This document shows, one piece after another, positions 43,902-53,667 of a DNA stretch of 64,000 bases. Numbering within the stretch: the stretch's first letter is position 1; each line of letters starts with the position of its first letter. The position numbers and the translations under genes were made by a program. The notes beneath the pieces are model-generated. The model was given only the letters and a program-made list of their open reading frames with translations. It made no database searches and was not told where the DNA came from. The stretch is from Gammaproteobacteria bacterium (GTDB lineage Bacteria; Pseudomonadota; Gammaproteobacteria; HK1): NCBI GenBank assembly GCA_012103455.1, contig WLWT01000001.1, positions 3,293,288 to 3,357,287 on the forward strand, written 5' to 3'.

Positions 43902-44899
43902 AATTTCAGGTAAGCGACCATTAAATACATACACATAGCGACCCCTATTTGAGTCATGACAGCATTCTTTGACGTGCCTACGAATGACTTAATCTTCAAA
44001 TTTTGTTTGATGCATTTGAAGAATAACTCGATTTGCCAACACGACTTATAAATATCCGCGATGGTTTTGGCAGCCAATTCGAATGGATGGGTGAGAAAGA
44101 CGTAATGCTTGCCGGTCCCTGGGTCACTATAACCCATCCGGCGCAACTTAATCGGGCAGATATCGGCTTTAGGGCCCGTTAAAATCAGCGTCTGATCCGA
44201 GGTGATGCCCTGCTCTTTATTCACCGGATGGCGAGAAATCACTCGGTATTTCGTATTGGCTTTCAACCGGGTGACAAAATAAATCCCCTTTGAATTGAGC
44301 CAGTTAAACCACGTGAAGTCCGTATAGCCACGATCAAACACCACAATAGAACCCGCATCCAGTTCTAGACTACGGCCTTGTGTAATATCTTGTTATTTGC
44401 CTTCGGTAATAGTCATAAGGCCGGTAAAAAACCATCATGGGCTAGACCAACATGTAATTTAACCGCGCCTTTGGTGTTACGAAATTTGGCCCAAGGAAGT
44501 AGTGATAAGCATCAATCGATGGTCGATGCATCCAAGGAATAAAGCTTATTTTTAAAGCGAAATCCATCCTTAAGCGCCAAGCTCTGACATCGTGCCAGCA
44601 GCTTCCAAAATAATCCTTCGTAGAGTGGATAAGGCTGTTGCTCGTTAACACGAGCCAACGCCACAAACTGTGACCAGCGTCACATTGTCCTCAACACACA
44701 GCCTTTATGATGGGTTTTTGCGAGGGTTTCAAATTCATGTCTAGAAATCAGTTTCAGTCGCTGTGAAAATACGCTGTTACTGTGACTCAAGGCTATTATC
44801 CTGTTGATATTGAAAGATATTCTGAACCTCCATTCTAACAAATCAGCGCAGAATAGTCTTTGATTCTAAGCTCATGCAAAAGTTTATGGGACAGCAGTG
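43902..44899. mobile_element. IS4-type element, copy B, left part missing
   Basis: From AATTTCAGG at 43902 the sequence follows copy A closely up to the right inverted repeat (GGGACAGCAGTG ending at 44899). About 190 bp at the left end are absent, replaced by the exported-protein fragment. Internal differences include a deletion in the N-terminal coding part and several frame changes, so it cannot make transposase. Its right end abuts a LacI-type relic. Confidence 0.85.
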
Positions 44900-44940
44900 A
44901 TTTGATTTAGCTGATTAAATACATCATATTGAAAGCGTAT

Positions 44941-45330
44941 CTATTCAAAATTACCAAAACCAGCGATCGCAAGATCTTCGGGTACTGGAATACCTTGTTG
45001 CTTTAGCGCTGATAAAACTCCAAACGCTGAGACGTCAGAGACACAAAAAACATGATCAGCATCGCCAAAATGCTGATCAAATGCACAGCTAATCTGAAAT
45101 CCATCCTCAATTGACATTGGAGGTTCAACAAACCGGATCATGCGATGGCAAGGCAGGCCAGCGGCTTTCATAGCATCCTCAAAGCCGGCTCATCGCGCTG
45201 CACCGCGAGTCCAAGCATCTTCGGCCTCGCTCAGAAATGCAATGTTGCGATAACCCAAGCCGATAAGACCTTCGCTCATCTCCCGAGCCGCCTCACGGTT
45301 TGAAAACCAAGATGCAGCATTAGCCTTGAG
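44941..45330 (-). pseudogene. LacI-family regulator, sugar-binding domain relic
   Basis: On the minus strand, SEGLIGLGYRNIAFLSEAED then WTRGAAR, a stop, AGFEDAMKAAGLPCHRMI, and FCVSDVSAFGVLSALKQQGI with PVPEDLAIAGFGNFE. This is the periplasmic-binding-like core of LacI/GntR(gluconate)-type repressors. A nonsense codon lies in the middle. The DNA-binding domain is missing on the upstream side and the tail near the IS4 boundary. Confidence 0.75.
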
Positions 45331-45543
45331 GGTTTCTTGATGTTCCCTCCTGTGACAGAGCGTGCACTCACCCGCACCCCACTTTCTGGTAGACTCTTAT
45401 ACTTGGTGCGCGAGGGCGTGCGTGATGTTGGTGTTGGCGGGAGCGGCCGCCTAGTCACGACGTGATTATGCCCGAGCCTAGAGCGCGCATCAGAACAGCA
45501 GCAGACGAGAAAACACTTATAACTCATTGATTTCAAAAACAAA

Positions 45544-45619
<76 letters not shown>

Positions 45620-46537
45620 ATAAAATCCCCTCAAGTCAACGGTGGCCCTTAAGCGCTGTGTTTCAAGCTCCGGGTTGCGGCCAGTGGGATCGGCCCAGGC
45701 CGGCTCTTCATGCAATTCGAGAATATCTGCGGCGCTACCAGCTCAGAGCTTTCTCCAGTGCCTTGGCCTCCTCCCAGCGTTGATTGAGCCGTTGCATCGA
45801 CGCTTCGTACAGCTCGCCGCGCCGCTGCGGTAGTCCGCCTTATTCGTCTTACACAACTGCCAGGCCGAAGCGCCCGCTACTACTACGGCTGGACTGAACA
45901 TATACGGGCGCCTTAGGCGGCCGCGAACTGGGCGTTGTCCCAGCCCACCCATACGGGGACGAAGTGATTACCCGCGGCGATGTTTACACCGCAGGCGCCA
46001 TCATTTGCCGATTACCTCGAAACTATTGACACCTTGAAGAAATTGCCACTGATTGAATTGGGTGGGCGAACGGCCGCAGTCCGCAGGGGGCACCGAGCTA
46101 GCCGACGATGACGCTATGCCAAGGTGCGTGGCGGTAGCACCGCTCTATCTCACCGACTAAGAGCGCCCGCGCGCGACTCGCACATCGGCGAGTCAGCGAT
46201 CAGCTTGGGTGCTTGCTCGTCGGCGCTCTGGTAGCGACCGGCCCCGCCATCGGCCTCGAAGTGCTCTACAGGGCCCAGTCCCGCGCTGGCTACGAAGGCA
46301 TTCTGGCTGAACGCCGGGCGCTGCCCTCATACCCTATCAACAAGGTAGTGACTGCTCCGGGCCGCCTACATCCAACACCGACTGGCCAACACCGACTGGC
46401 CAACACCGACTGGCCCGTCCCAGTGGCGCTTCCATACTTGTCTATGGATGAAGACCGATCTTGTGTGGGTTCAGCACTTGGTGCTACGGAGCTACCGAAT
46501 ACTCACCCAAAAGGAGCGCTAAATGTCCGCTTGAAAA
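45620..46537. other. Degraded intergenic stretch between two tRNA genes
   Basis: There is no intact gene. Short coding-like pieces are present but I cannot assign them. A three-copy 14-bp tandem repeat lies at 46372-46413. The tract is bounded by tRNA-Lys and tRNA-Arg, common integration targets, but I see no duplicated tRNA 3' end that would mark an attachment site. Confidence 0.5.
46372..46413 (+). repeat. 14-bp tandem repeat, three exact copies
   Basis: CCAACACCGACTGG repeated three times without a mismatch in non-coding sequence. Confidence 0.95.
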
Positions 46538-46614
46538 TGGCACGCCCGACAGGACTCGAACCTGTAACCCTCGGCTTAGAAGGCCGATGCTCTATCCGGT
46601 TGAGCTACGGGCGC
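46538..46614 (-). tRNA. tRNA-Arg (anticodon TCT)
   Basis: 77 nt on the minus strand with encoded CCA. The acceptor is GCGCCCG with CGGGCGT (a G-T pair at the first position). The anticodon stem is TCGGC/GCCGA with loop CTTCTAA, and the T arm is ACAGG-TTCGAGT-CCTGT. The variable loop is short. The pairing is otherwise complete. Confidence 0.95.
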
Positions 46615-47336
46615 GTGGCAGTGGGATCCGTGGCAGTGGAATCGATGAGTGATGCCACCTGTGCGCTTTGGCTGCAGCTAGATCCAACCATAAGACCATG
46701 CTTTTGGCGTGCGCTTCATAATACTTGCCACCCCGCATGAATACCACCTGGCTGCCGTCCACCCCGTCACTTCCACGGCTGGCCCTTGGCGCCTTTTACG
46801 CTGGATGCTGCTGCTGCCAATGGCACGCAATATCGATACGGCGCCGCACCCGAACCTGCTCATGAGACCGCGCCAGCGATGCGGCCCGGCCTGGGCGGCC
46901 CGCTAGGCGGCGAGGCAAACCGGCCGATAGCATCTTGGGCGCCTCGCGGCCCTGCCCACACTAGCACGTCAAAAGCATCCTGCTCCGGCAACAACGCCCC
47001 GCAAGCAGCAGCACGGTGCAAGATGCAATGCTCTTCGCCCCTGCTTCAAAGTCGATGACGAACTGAAGCGCGGGCCGTGCGCTGCCGGGCCAAGCCGGAG
47101 CGGGCGGTGTGGCGCCCTACCCCAGCATGCCGCGCGGATCACGATCAAATGGGCTCATATGCGTGCGCTACAGTCAGCTACCGGCCCAGTCAGCTAGCGA
47201 AAACGAGAAAGCGTAGATCTGCGGCCCGCGCCAGCGCGTACAATAGTGCGTTTGCGGGCTGAGTAGTGCCCGCTCCCGGCGCGCCCGCGCTTGGCTGGCA
47301 GCGCTGGCCGGAGACACAACACCAGCGGCGATACCA
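46615..47336. other. No gene recognised upstream of the allantoate operon
   Basis: The stretch is GC-rich with several short overlapping frames and no recognisable domain. It must contain the promoter of the operon starting at 47337, but I see no clear operator. Confidence 0.5.
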
Positions 47337-48599
47337 ATGCTCGGCATAGCCTACGATCAACTCGCTCGGGATCTCATGCAACGGCTGGACCGGCTCGCGC
47401 TATACAGCGAGTGCAGCACCCAGCTCACCCGGCGCTACCTGACCCCGCAACACCGCGGTGCCATCGGCCAGTTGTCGAGTTGGATGAGCGATGCCGGCAT
47501 GAGCGTCAGATTGGATGAGGCGGCTAACTTAGTGGGCCGGCTAGAAGGCCGCCAGCCGGATTTACCCGCCCTGATGCTAGGCTCCCACATAGACACGGTA
47601 CCCGATGGCGGGCGCTACGACGGCGCCTTGGGCATCGTCCTGCCCCTGGTGTGCGCAACCTACCTGCAACGCGCCGGCTGGCAGCCCTGTTACCCGCTGG
47701 AAGTGACCGCCTTCGGCGATGAAGAAGGCGCCCGCTTCCAATCCACTTACCTCGGCAGCCGCGCCATGGCCGGCACCTTGGACAGGGCGGTGCTGGAGGC
47801 TAGCGACAGCGACGGCATCAGCCTGCGCGGCGCCCTGCGCGATTTCGGCCTAGCCCCCGAGCGGCTGGCCCACGCCGCCCGCCGCCCCGGCGAACTGGCC
47901 GCTTACGTCGAGGTGCATATAGAACAAGGCCCGGTGCTGGAGGCAGAAGACTTACCCGTTGGCATCGTCAGCGCCATCGCTGGCGCCACCCGTCTAGCCA
48001 TCACTGTCAGCGGTGCGGCGGGACATGCCGGCACCGTGCCGATGGCGCTGCGCAAAGATGCTCTAGCGGCGGCGGCCGAGGTGATCTTGTTCATCGAACA
48101 GTACTGCGCCACCGAGGGTCTGGTGGGCACGGTGGGCCAACTCGCGGTCGCCCCCGGCGCGGTCAATGTGATCCCTGGCGCTGCCACGTTCTCGGTGGAT
48201 ATACGGGCCGGTGATGATGCCGCGCGCGAGCAGGCTGTAAACACTATACGCGCCACGCTCGAGCCAATCGCGGCGCGCCGTGGCGTCAGCTTCGATGTGC
48301 GCCAAACCCACAGCGCTCGCAGCGTCGCTTGCGATCAGCGCCTGAGCGCCCGGCTGGCCGGCGCCGTGCGTGCCTGCGGCCACCCCGTTAAGCATTTACC
48401 CAGCGGCGCCGGGCACGACGCCGCGGCGATGGCCGCCCTGGTGCCATCAGCGATGTTGTTCGTGCGTTGCGCCAAAGGCATCAGCCATCATCCGGACGAA
48501 GCGATAAGTGGCGCGGACGCCGCCGCCGCGGCCCGGGTACTCATCCACTTCTTATGTCATTTCGACCCCCGTCATATAGGAGATTGGGCATCGACATGA
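47337..48599 (+). CDS. allC: Allantoate amidohydrolase / N-carbamoyl amidase (M20 family)
   Basis: 420 aa. GSHIDTVPDGGRYDGALG holds the first metal ligands, FGDEEGARF the catalytic and bridging Glu pair, YVEVHIEQGPVLE the family-specific HIEQG, and GAGHDAAAMA the distal His. Such enzymes hydrolyse allantoate to ureidoglycine, or N-carbamoyl amino acids. With fdrA, DUF1116 and a ureidoglycine-type aminotransferase behind it, allantoate is the better guess. The stop overlaps the DUF1116 start (ATGA at 48596). Confidence 0.85.
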   Translation: MLGIAYDQLARDLMQRLDRLALYSECSTQLTRRYLTPQHRGAIGQLSSWMSDAGMSVRLDEAANLVGRLEGRQPDLPALMLGSHIDTVPDGGRYDGALGIVLPLVCATYLQRAGWQPCYPLEVTAFGDEEGARFQSTYLGSRAMAGTLDRAVLEASDSDGISLRGALRDFGLAPERLAHAARRPGELAAYVEVHIEQGPVLEAEDLPVGIVSAIAGATRLAITVSGAAGHAGTVPMALRKDALAAAAEVILFIEQYCATEGLVGTVGQLAVAPGAVNVIPGAATFSVDIRAGDDAAREQAVNTIRATLEPIAARRGVSFDVRQTHSARSVACDQRLSARLAGAVRACGHPVKHLPSGAGHDAAAMAALVPSAMLFVRCAKGISHHPDEAISGADAAAAARVLIHFLCHFDPRHIGDWAST

Positions 48600-50020
48600 C
48601 CGACGACTTATTGAATTCGGGCCCACCGCGCGTCATCAACATCGGCCTTGCTCAGTTCGCCCGCGACCTGCAGGCGCAAGGACTGCCCTGTGTACACGTG
48701 GATTGGCGGCCGCCGGCCGGGGGCGATGCCGCCTTGGACGCCAGCTTGCGGCACGTCAATGCGGTCCATGGCGAGCGCATTGCCGCCGCCAATACGCAGG
48801 CCGTGGCCCGTATGCAGCAAGCCGAGCCAGTGCTGGTGGACGTGGGCCTGGCCAAGGATCTCATCGAAGGCTTGGATGAGCGCCGCATATTGCACGCCGG
48901 ACCGCCCATCACCTGGGAGCGCATGTGCGGGCCGCTGCGCGGCGCCATCGCCGGCGCCGCCGTGTTCGAAGGCTGGGCCGCCAACTTGGCGGAAGGCTTC
49001 GAGCTGGCCGCCGAAGGCGCCTTCACGTTCAGCCCCAATCACCATCACGGCGCGGTAGGACCCATGACCGGTTTGACCACCGGCAACATGGCCGTGATGG
49101 TGGTGGAAAACCGCGCTTTCTCCAACCGTGCTTACTGCACCTTGAACGAAGGCGTAGGCAAAGTGCTGCGCTTTGGCGCTAACGATGCAACGGTCATCGC
49201 CCGCCTGCATTGGCTGGCCGGCGTATTGCGCCCGCTGCTCTCGACGGCCCTCGCCGACAGTGGCGGCGTGAACTTGAAGAGCCTCGCCGCCCGCGGCCTT
49301 GCCATGGGCGATGAAATGCACCAGCGCAATGCCGCTTGCACTAGCCTTTTCATCCGCGAACTGGCGCCCTTCGTCAGCCGCTGCGCGCCGGATGCGCAAA
49401 CGGCGGGTGCAGTCTTGAGCTTCATGGGCAGCAACGATCAGTGGTTCTTGAACATGGCCATGGCCATGGGCAAAGCCATCATGGATCCGCTGGCCGGCAT
49501 AGCGCACTGCTCCTTGGTGACCGCCATGGCCCGTAACGGCACCGACTTCGGCGTGCGGGTGAGCGCCACCGCGGATACATGGTTCACCGCGCCGGTCGAG
49601 ATGCCGCGCGGTCTGTATTTCCCGGGCTTCAGCGCCGCCGATGCCAATCCCGACCTGGGCGATTCCACCATCGTTGAAACCATCGGGCTAGGCGGCTTTG
49701 CCATGGCCGCCGCGCCCGCCGTCGCCGGCTTCGTCGGGGCCGGCAGCGCCAGCGAAGCGCTGGCCTACACCCGCGCCATGTACGCCATCACCTGCGCCCG
49801 CGGCAACGACTGGACCATCCCGGCACTGGACTTCGCCGGCGTGCCCACCGGCATCGATGTATTGAAAGTCGCCCATAGCGGCGTCATGCCCACCATCAAC
49901 ACCGGCATCGCCCACCGCCAGCCCGGTATCGGCCAAGTGGGTGCCGGTATCGTCGAGGCGCCGTATCGCTGTTTCACCCAAGCCGCCGATGCCTTCATCC
50001 GCACGCTGGACACGCCATGA
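48596..50020 (+). CDS. DUF1116 protein (YlbE/AllG-like, oxamate carbamoyltransferase component)
   Basis: 474 aa from ATG at 48596, with AGGAGA 13 nt upstream. The DUF1116 pattern is clear: PRVINIGLAQFARDLQAQG, VDVGLAKDLIEG, HAGPPITWERMCGPLRGA, FSPNHHHGAVGPMTG, and ETIGLGGFAMAAAPAVAGF. In E. coli the fdrA-ylbE-ylbF group has been linked to oxamate carbamoyltransferase activity in allantoin fermentation. It overlaps both neighbours by 4 nt. A ylbF/DUF2877 partner is not in the window. Confidence 0.85.
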   Translation: MTDDLLNSGPPRVINIGLAQFARDLQAQGLPCVHVDWRPPAGGDAALDASLRHVNAVHGERIAAANTQAVARMQQAEPVLVDVGLAKDLIEGLDERRILHAGPPITWERMCGPLRGAIAGAAVFEGWAANLAEGFELAAEGAFTFSPNHHHGAVGPMTGLTTGNMAVMVVENRAFSNRAYCTLNEGVGKVLRFGANDATVIARLHWLAGVLRPLLSTALADSGGVNLKSLAARGLAMGDEMHQRNAACTSLFIRELAPFVSRCAPDAQTAGAVLSFMGSNDQWFLNMAMAMGKAIMDPLAGIAHCSLVTAMARNGTDFGVRVSATADTWFTAPVEMPRGLYFPGFSAADANPDLGDSTIVETIGLGGFAMAAAPAVAGFVGAGSASEALAYTRAMYAITCARGNDWTIPALDFAGVPTGIDVLKVAHSGVMPTINTGIAHRQPGIGQVGAGIVEAPYRCFTQAADAFIRTLDTP

Positions 50021-51639
50021 GCGCCATCGTCAACCACATTGAGCGCGGCACTTATCTGGACTCCCTCGCCTTGATGCGCCTGTCGGTGCAACTACAAGAG
50101 GAAGCCGGGGTGGAAGAAGCGGCCCTCATGATGGCGACGCCGGCTAACCTCGAGCTATTACAAGCGGCCGGGCTCATCGACCCCGAGCGGGCCAACACTC
50201 ATCCAACCGATGACGGCTCGCATAACGGCTTGGCTGGGCTAGGCGCCCATGATCTCGTCATCGCCATTCGCGCCGTGGATGCGCACAGCGCCAGTGCCGC
50301 CATGCGAGCAGCCCACCACCATTTGAGCGCCATGCGCAGTGGCGCTGCGGCTAGCATGGACGCAGGCCCCGCCAACGCCCGCTCCCTTGGCGCTGCCCTA
50401 GAGCGCCTGCCCACCGCCAACCTCGCCCTGATCTCGGTGCCGGGCGCATTCGCCGCCGGCGAGGCGCAGGCGGCGCTGGATGCCGGCCTCGACGTCATGG
50501 TCTTCAGCGACAACGTACCGGTGGCCGAGGAGCGGCGCTTAAAAGAGCGAGCGCAGGCCGCCGGACGCCTGTTGATGGGCCCGGACTGCGGCACCGCCCT
50601 AGTGGCCGGCACCGCCATCGGCTTTGCCAACGCAATCCCCAGCGGTGACATCGGCATCATCGCCGCCTCGGGCACCGGCCTGCAAGAATTCAGCGTCTTG
50701 TTGGCCGAGGACGGGGTGGGCGTGAGCCACGCTCTAGGTGTGGGCGGCAGGGATCTCAGCGAAGCGGTGGGCGCTCTGGGCTGCCTGAGTGCGCTAGCGC
50801 GCCTGGCCGCCGATCCCGGCACCCGGCACATCGTTGTGATCGCTAAACCGCCCGCCCCTACAGTGGCCGAGCGGGTCGTGCACGCGCTATCGCAGTGCGG
50901 CAAACCGGCCAGCGCCTGCCTCATCGGCTACCATCGCGGCGGCGCCACCCAGACCGTTAAGAGCATTCGCATCTACAGCCGCATCATCGATATCGCCGAG
51001 GCCATCTTGGGCCATGGGATCGGACGCCATGGGAGCGGACATAGCTATCGTGCAGCCGGCATCGCCTCATTACCCCGGGACCCAAGCGATAGGGACCCAA
51101 GCGATAGGGGCCAAGGCAATAGGGGCCAGGCTGCGGGCAGTGGCAGGATTCAAGGCTTGTACGCAGGCGGCACCTTGTGCGCCGAAGCGCAGCAGGTATT
51201 GGTGCAGGCGGGTGAAGCGGTCGAGTCCAACACCCCCCTGGCCGGCGTCAGCCGCTTATCCGCTACGCCGGGCGCGCGGGTACACCGCCTGTTCGATCTG
51301 GGCGCCGATGAGTTCACCCGAGGCCGACCCCATCCCATGTTGGAGCCGGCCGTGCGCACAGCACCATTGCGGGCAGCGCTAGCCGATCCCCAAGTGGCCG
51401 TCATCTTAGTGGACCTCGTGCTCGGCTACGGCGCCCATCCCGATCCCGCCAAAATCTTGGTGGATGCGCTGGGAAGGGGCAGAACCAAACCCGTAATTGC
51501 CAGCCTGTGCGGGACCCGCGGCGATCCGCAAAACCTCGAGGCGCAGCGCAGCGCCTTGCGAGCAGCGGGCGCCGCAGTACACACCTCGGCGGCGCGCGCC
51601 TGTGAACACGCCCTCGCACTGGTGCGCCAGCGCCCATAA
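50017..51639 (+). CDS. fdrA: FdrA-family CoA-ligase-like protein
   Basis: 540 aa. The CoA-ligase/succinyl-CoA-synthetase-like fold is visible in LISVPGAFAAGEAQAALDAG, MGPDCGTALVAGTAIGFANA, GDIGIIAASGTGLQEF and HALGVGGRDLSEAVG; the C-terminal half carries the second ligase domain (GLYAGGTLCAEAQQ, VILVDLVLGYGAHPDP). FdrA occurs with DUF1116 in ureide and pyrimidine breakdown operons. A low-complexity linker (about residues 350-372, DPSDR repeats) between the domains is encoded by a 15-bp tandem repeat. The start overlaps the DUF1116 stop. Confidence 0.85.
   Translation: MSAIVNHIERGTYLDSLALMRLSVQLQEEAGVEEAALMMATPANLELLQAAGLIDPERANTHPTDDGSHNGLAGLGAHDLVIAIRAVDAHSASAAMRAAHHHLSAMRSGAAASMDAGPANARSLGAALERLPTANLALISVPGAFAAGEAQAALDAGLDVMVFSDNVPVAEERRLKERAQAAGRLLMGPDCGTALVAGTAIGFANAIPSGDIGIIAASGTGLQEFSVLLAEDGVGVSHALGVGGRDLSEAVGALGCLSALARLAADPGTRHIVVIAKPPAPTVAERVVHALSQCGKPASACLIGYHRGGATQTVKSIRIYSRIIDIAEAILGHGIGRHGSGHSYRAAGIASLPRDPSDRDPSDRGQGNRGQAAGSGRIQGLYAGGTLCAEAQQVLVQAGEAVESNTPLAGVSRLSATPGARVHRLFDLGADEFTRGRPHPMLEPAVRTAPLRAALADPQVAVILVDLVLGYGAHPDPAKILVDALGRGRTKPVIASLCGTRGDPQNLEAQRSALRAAGAAVHTSAARACEHALALVRQRP
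51077..51121 (+). repeat. In-frame 15-bp tandem repeat within fdrA
   Basis: GGGACCCAAGCGATA occurs twice exactly (51077-51106), then as the variant GGGGCCAAGGCAATA. Another 15-bp duplication, GCCATGGGATCGGAC with one change, is at 51011-51040. Both lie in the interdomain linker and keep frame. Confidence 0.95.
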
Positions 51640-51693
51640 TCGCTTATATCCATGCCCGCTTTACCGGGCTCGCTTTACCGGAAACGCTCAATC

Positions 51694-52932
51694 GTGAACC
51701 CCAAGCCGCTGCCCCAACTGAATCCCCCACCCCGCTTACTCATGGGCCCGGGCCCCGTGGACGTCGATCCGCGGGTGTTACGGGCCATGTCCTTGCCCAT
51801 GCTGGGGCAATTCGATCCGGCCTTCACCCAGTCCATGAACCAGTGCATGGCACTCTACCGCCAGGTGTTCAAAACCGCCAACCACTGGACCCTGATGGTC
51901 GACGGCACTGCCCGCGCCGGCACAGAAGCGATGCTCAACTCCATACTGTCGCCAGGCGACCGGGTGCTAGTGCCCATCTTTGGCCGCTTCGGTCACTTGC
52001 TGTGCGAAATCGCCAGGCGCTGTAGAGCCGAAGTGATCAGCATAAACACTGCCTGGGGCACCGTCTTCGATCCCGGCCAGATCGAGACAGCCATCCACAC
52101 CCACCGCCCCAAACTCCTCGCCGTCGTACAGGGCGACACCTCCACCACCATGGCCCAGCCCCTGGACCAAATAGGCCCGCTGTGCCGCCGTGCAGGCGTG
52201 TTCGTGTACGTGGATGCCACCGCCTCGATTGCCGGCATGGACTTACGCACCGACGAGTGGCAACTCGATGCGGTATCGGCCGGTTTGCAAAAATGTTTAT
52301 CCGGCCCCCCCGGCATCGCGCCGCTCACCATCAACCAGCGACTGGCGGAAATAATCGCCGCGCGCAAACACATAGAACAAGGCATCAGACCCGCTGACTA
52401 CGCCGCCGCCGCAGGCGCCGTCATCCAATCGAACTACCTCGATCTGGGCATGGTGATGGACTATTGGAGCAACCAACGCCTCAACCATCACACCGCAGCC
52501 ACCTCCATGTTATACGCCGCCTTCGAAAGCGCCCGCCTGGCGCTGGAAGAGGGCCTGGACGCGCGCTTCCAGCGCCACCGGGTGATCGGCGCTGCCCTAG
52601 CCGAGGGGCTTGCCGCCATGGATCTGCAACTGTTCGGCGATCAAACCCGTAAAATGCCCAACATCACCGGCGTCCACATCCCGCCAGGGATCGACGGCGA
52701 AGCCGTACGCGCCACCCTCATAGACGACTTCGGCATCGAAATAGGCACCTCCTTCGGCCCCCTGCACGGCAAAATCTGGCGCATCGGCACCATGGGTTAC
52801 GGCGCGCGCAAACGCAACGTATTGCTGTGTCTAGGCGCTCTTGAAGCCGCGTTGAGAAAACACGGCTTTAGAGCACCGCCCGGGGCCGGCGTGGACACCG
52901 CGATGCGGCATCTTGAAGGCGCACCGGCCTAA
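51694..52932 (+). CDS. PucG-like aminotransferase ((S)-ureidoglycine-glyoxylate type)
   Basis: 412 aa from GTG at 51694 (GGAAA 10 nt before); ATG at 51652 lacks a ribosome-binding site. RLLMGPGPVDVDPRVLRAMS is the family start, FVYVDATASIAGMDLRTDEW the cofactor Asp region, and VSAGLQKCLSGPPGIAPLTI the PLP lysine. YWSNQRLNHHTAATSMLYA follows. These match class V enzymes such as PucG, which move the amino group from ureidoglycine to glyoxylate. It ends the ureide operon. Confidence 0.8.
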   Translation: MNPKPLPQLNPPPRLLMGPGPVDVDPRVLRAMSLPMLGQFDPAFTQSMNQCMALYRQVFKTANHWTLMVDGTARAGTEAMLNSILSPGDRVLVPIFGRFGHLLCEIARRCRAEVISINTAWGTVFDPGQIETAIHTHRPKLLAVVQGDTSTTMAQPLDQIGPLCRRAGVFVYVDATASIAGMDLRTDEWQLDAVSAGLQKCLSGPPGIAPLTINQRLAEIIAARKHIEQGIRPADYAAAAGAVIQSNYLDLGMVMDYWSNQRLNHHTAATSMLYAAFESARLALEEGLDARFQRHRVIGAALAEGLAAMDLQLFGDQTRKMPNITGVHIPPGIDGEAVRATLIDDFGIEIGTSFGPLHGKIWRIGTMGYGARKRNVLLCLGALEAALRKHGFRAPPGAGVDTAMRHLEGAPA

Positions 52933-53193
52933 CCGCCGGCGTCTTGCTCTTGAGCGCCCAAGATAGGGCGTTTCAAGAAAGGGCGTTAAGGGACGCAGCG
53001 CCGAACACACTTTTAGTCACCAAAACGACAACTCTGTCGCCCCGCGACAACCCCCAGAGCAGGCACAGGCAAACCTTCGCCCCTCAAGTCCGGCAGCGCC
53101 TAACAGGCATTGGCGCGCACTAGCCGTCAAGACTGGGCGGGCCTGCAAAATCGCAACCACAAGGCGCCCAAAGCCGCCACCGGATCACCTCAA

Positions 53194-53209
53194 GTCAACA
53201 ACTGTTGAC
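53194..53209. promoter_or_regulatory. Palindromic operator candidate
   Basis: GTCAACA-AC-TGTTGAC is a perfect inverted repeat with 7-bp arms and a 2-nt centre, in non-coding DNA after the ureide operon. Such a half-site arrangement is common for GntR- and LysR-type regulators; no regulator gene adjoins it. Confidence 0.4.
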
Positions 53210-53374
53210 CCTCCCTTTGACCATAGGCCCCGCTACCATAACCACCGCGATCAATAGCACCGGCGCTGCACAGCGCCCGCCGCTCAGCGCACTGGGTGGG
53301 ATCGTGCAGCGCGCTCATAGCTAGCGCGCATCACCTGCATACTTTCGCCCGGCCCGCGGTAACCCACCACACCT

Positions 53375-53422
53375 ACTGTGATAAATAGGGCCTGTGATAG
53401 GTAGGGCCTGTGATAGGTAAGG
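53375..53422 (+). repeat. 16-bp tandem repeat, three copies
   Basis: ACTGTGATAAATAGGG, CCTGTGATAGGTAGGG and CCTGTGATAGGTAAGG, three adjacent near-copies in non-coding DNA. Confidence 0.85.
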
Positions 53423-53667
53423 CTGGCGGTGACCGGACGGCATAGCACGTCACCCGATCGTTGGTTGAGCCCGCAGTGAGCGAGAGCCGCTAAATACTCG
53501 GCCAACCCCGGCCCCCCCCCGGCCTTCACTGGTAGCAATGGATCGGGCGCCCCCACAGCAGCGTCCGCGGTCGTAGCAACAGTCCCGTGCACAGAGGAAT
53601 TACAGTGAACAGACCGCAGGCCCAAAAAACCTAGCCCGAAGCCGGACAATCCGCACGCGCCGCCCCT

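Larger units (their letters stand above)
52933..53667. other. Intergenic region with a perfect palindrome and a tandem repeat
   Basis: No gene is supportable. It holds GTCAACA-AC-TGTTGAC (53194-53209), a 16-bp unit repeated three times (53375-53422) and a 9-C run (53512-53520). A minus-strand frame over 53284-53649 is interrupted by the repeat and looks like a composition artefact. Confidence 0.5.

Noticed and set aside
46213..46740. A 175-codon plus-strand frame
   Set aside because: It runs through the tRNA-Arg gene on the other strand and through a tandem repeat; there is no protein-like composition.
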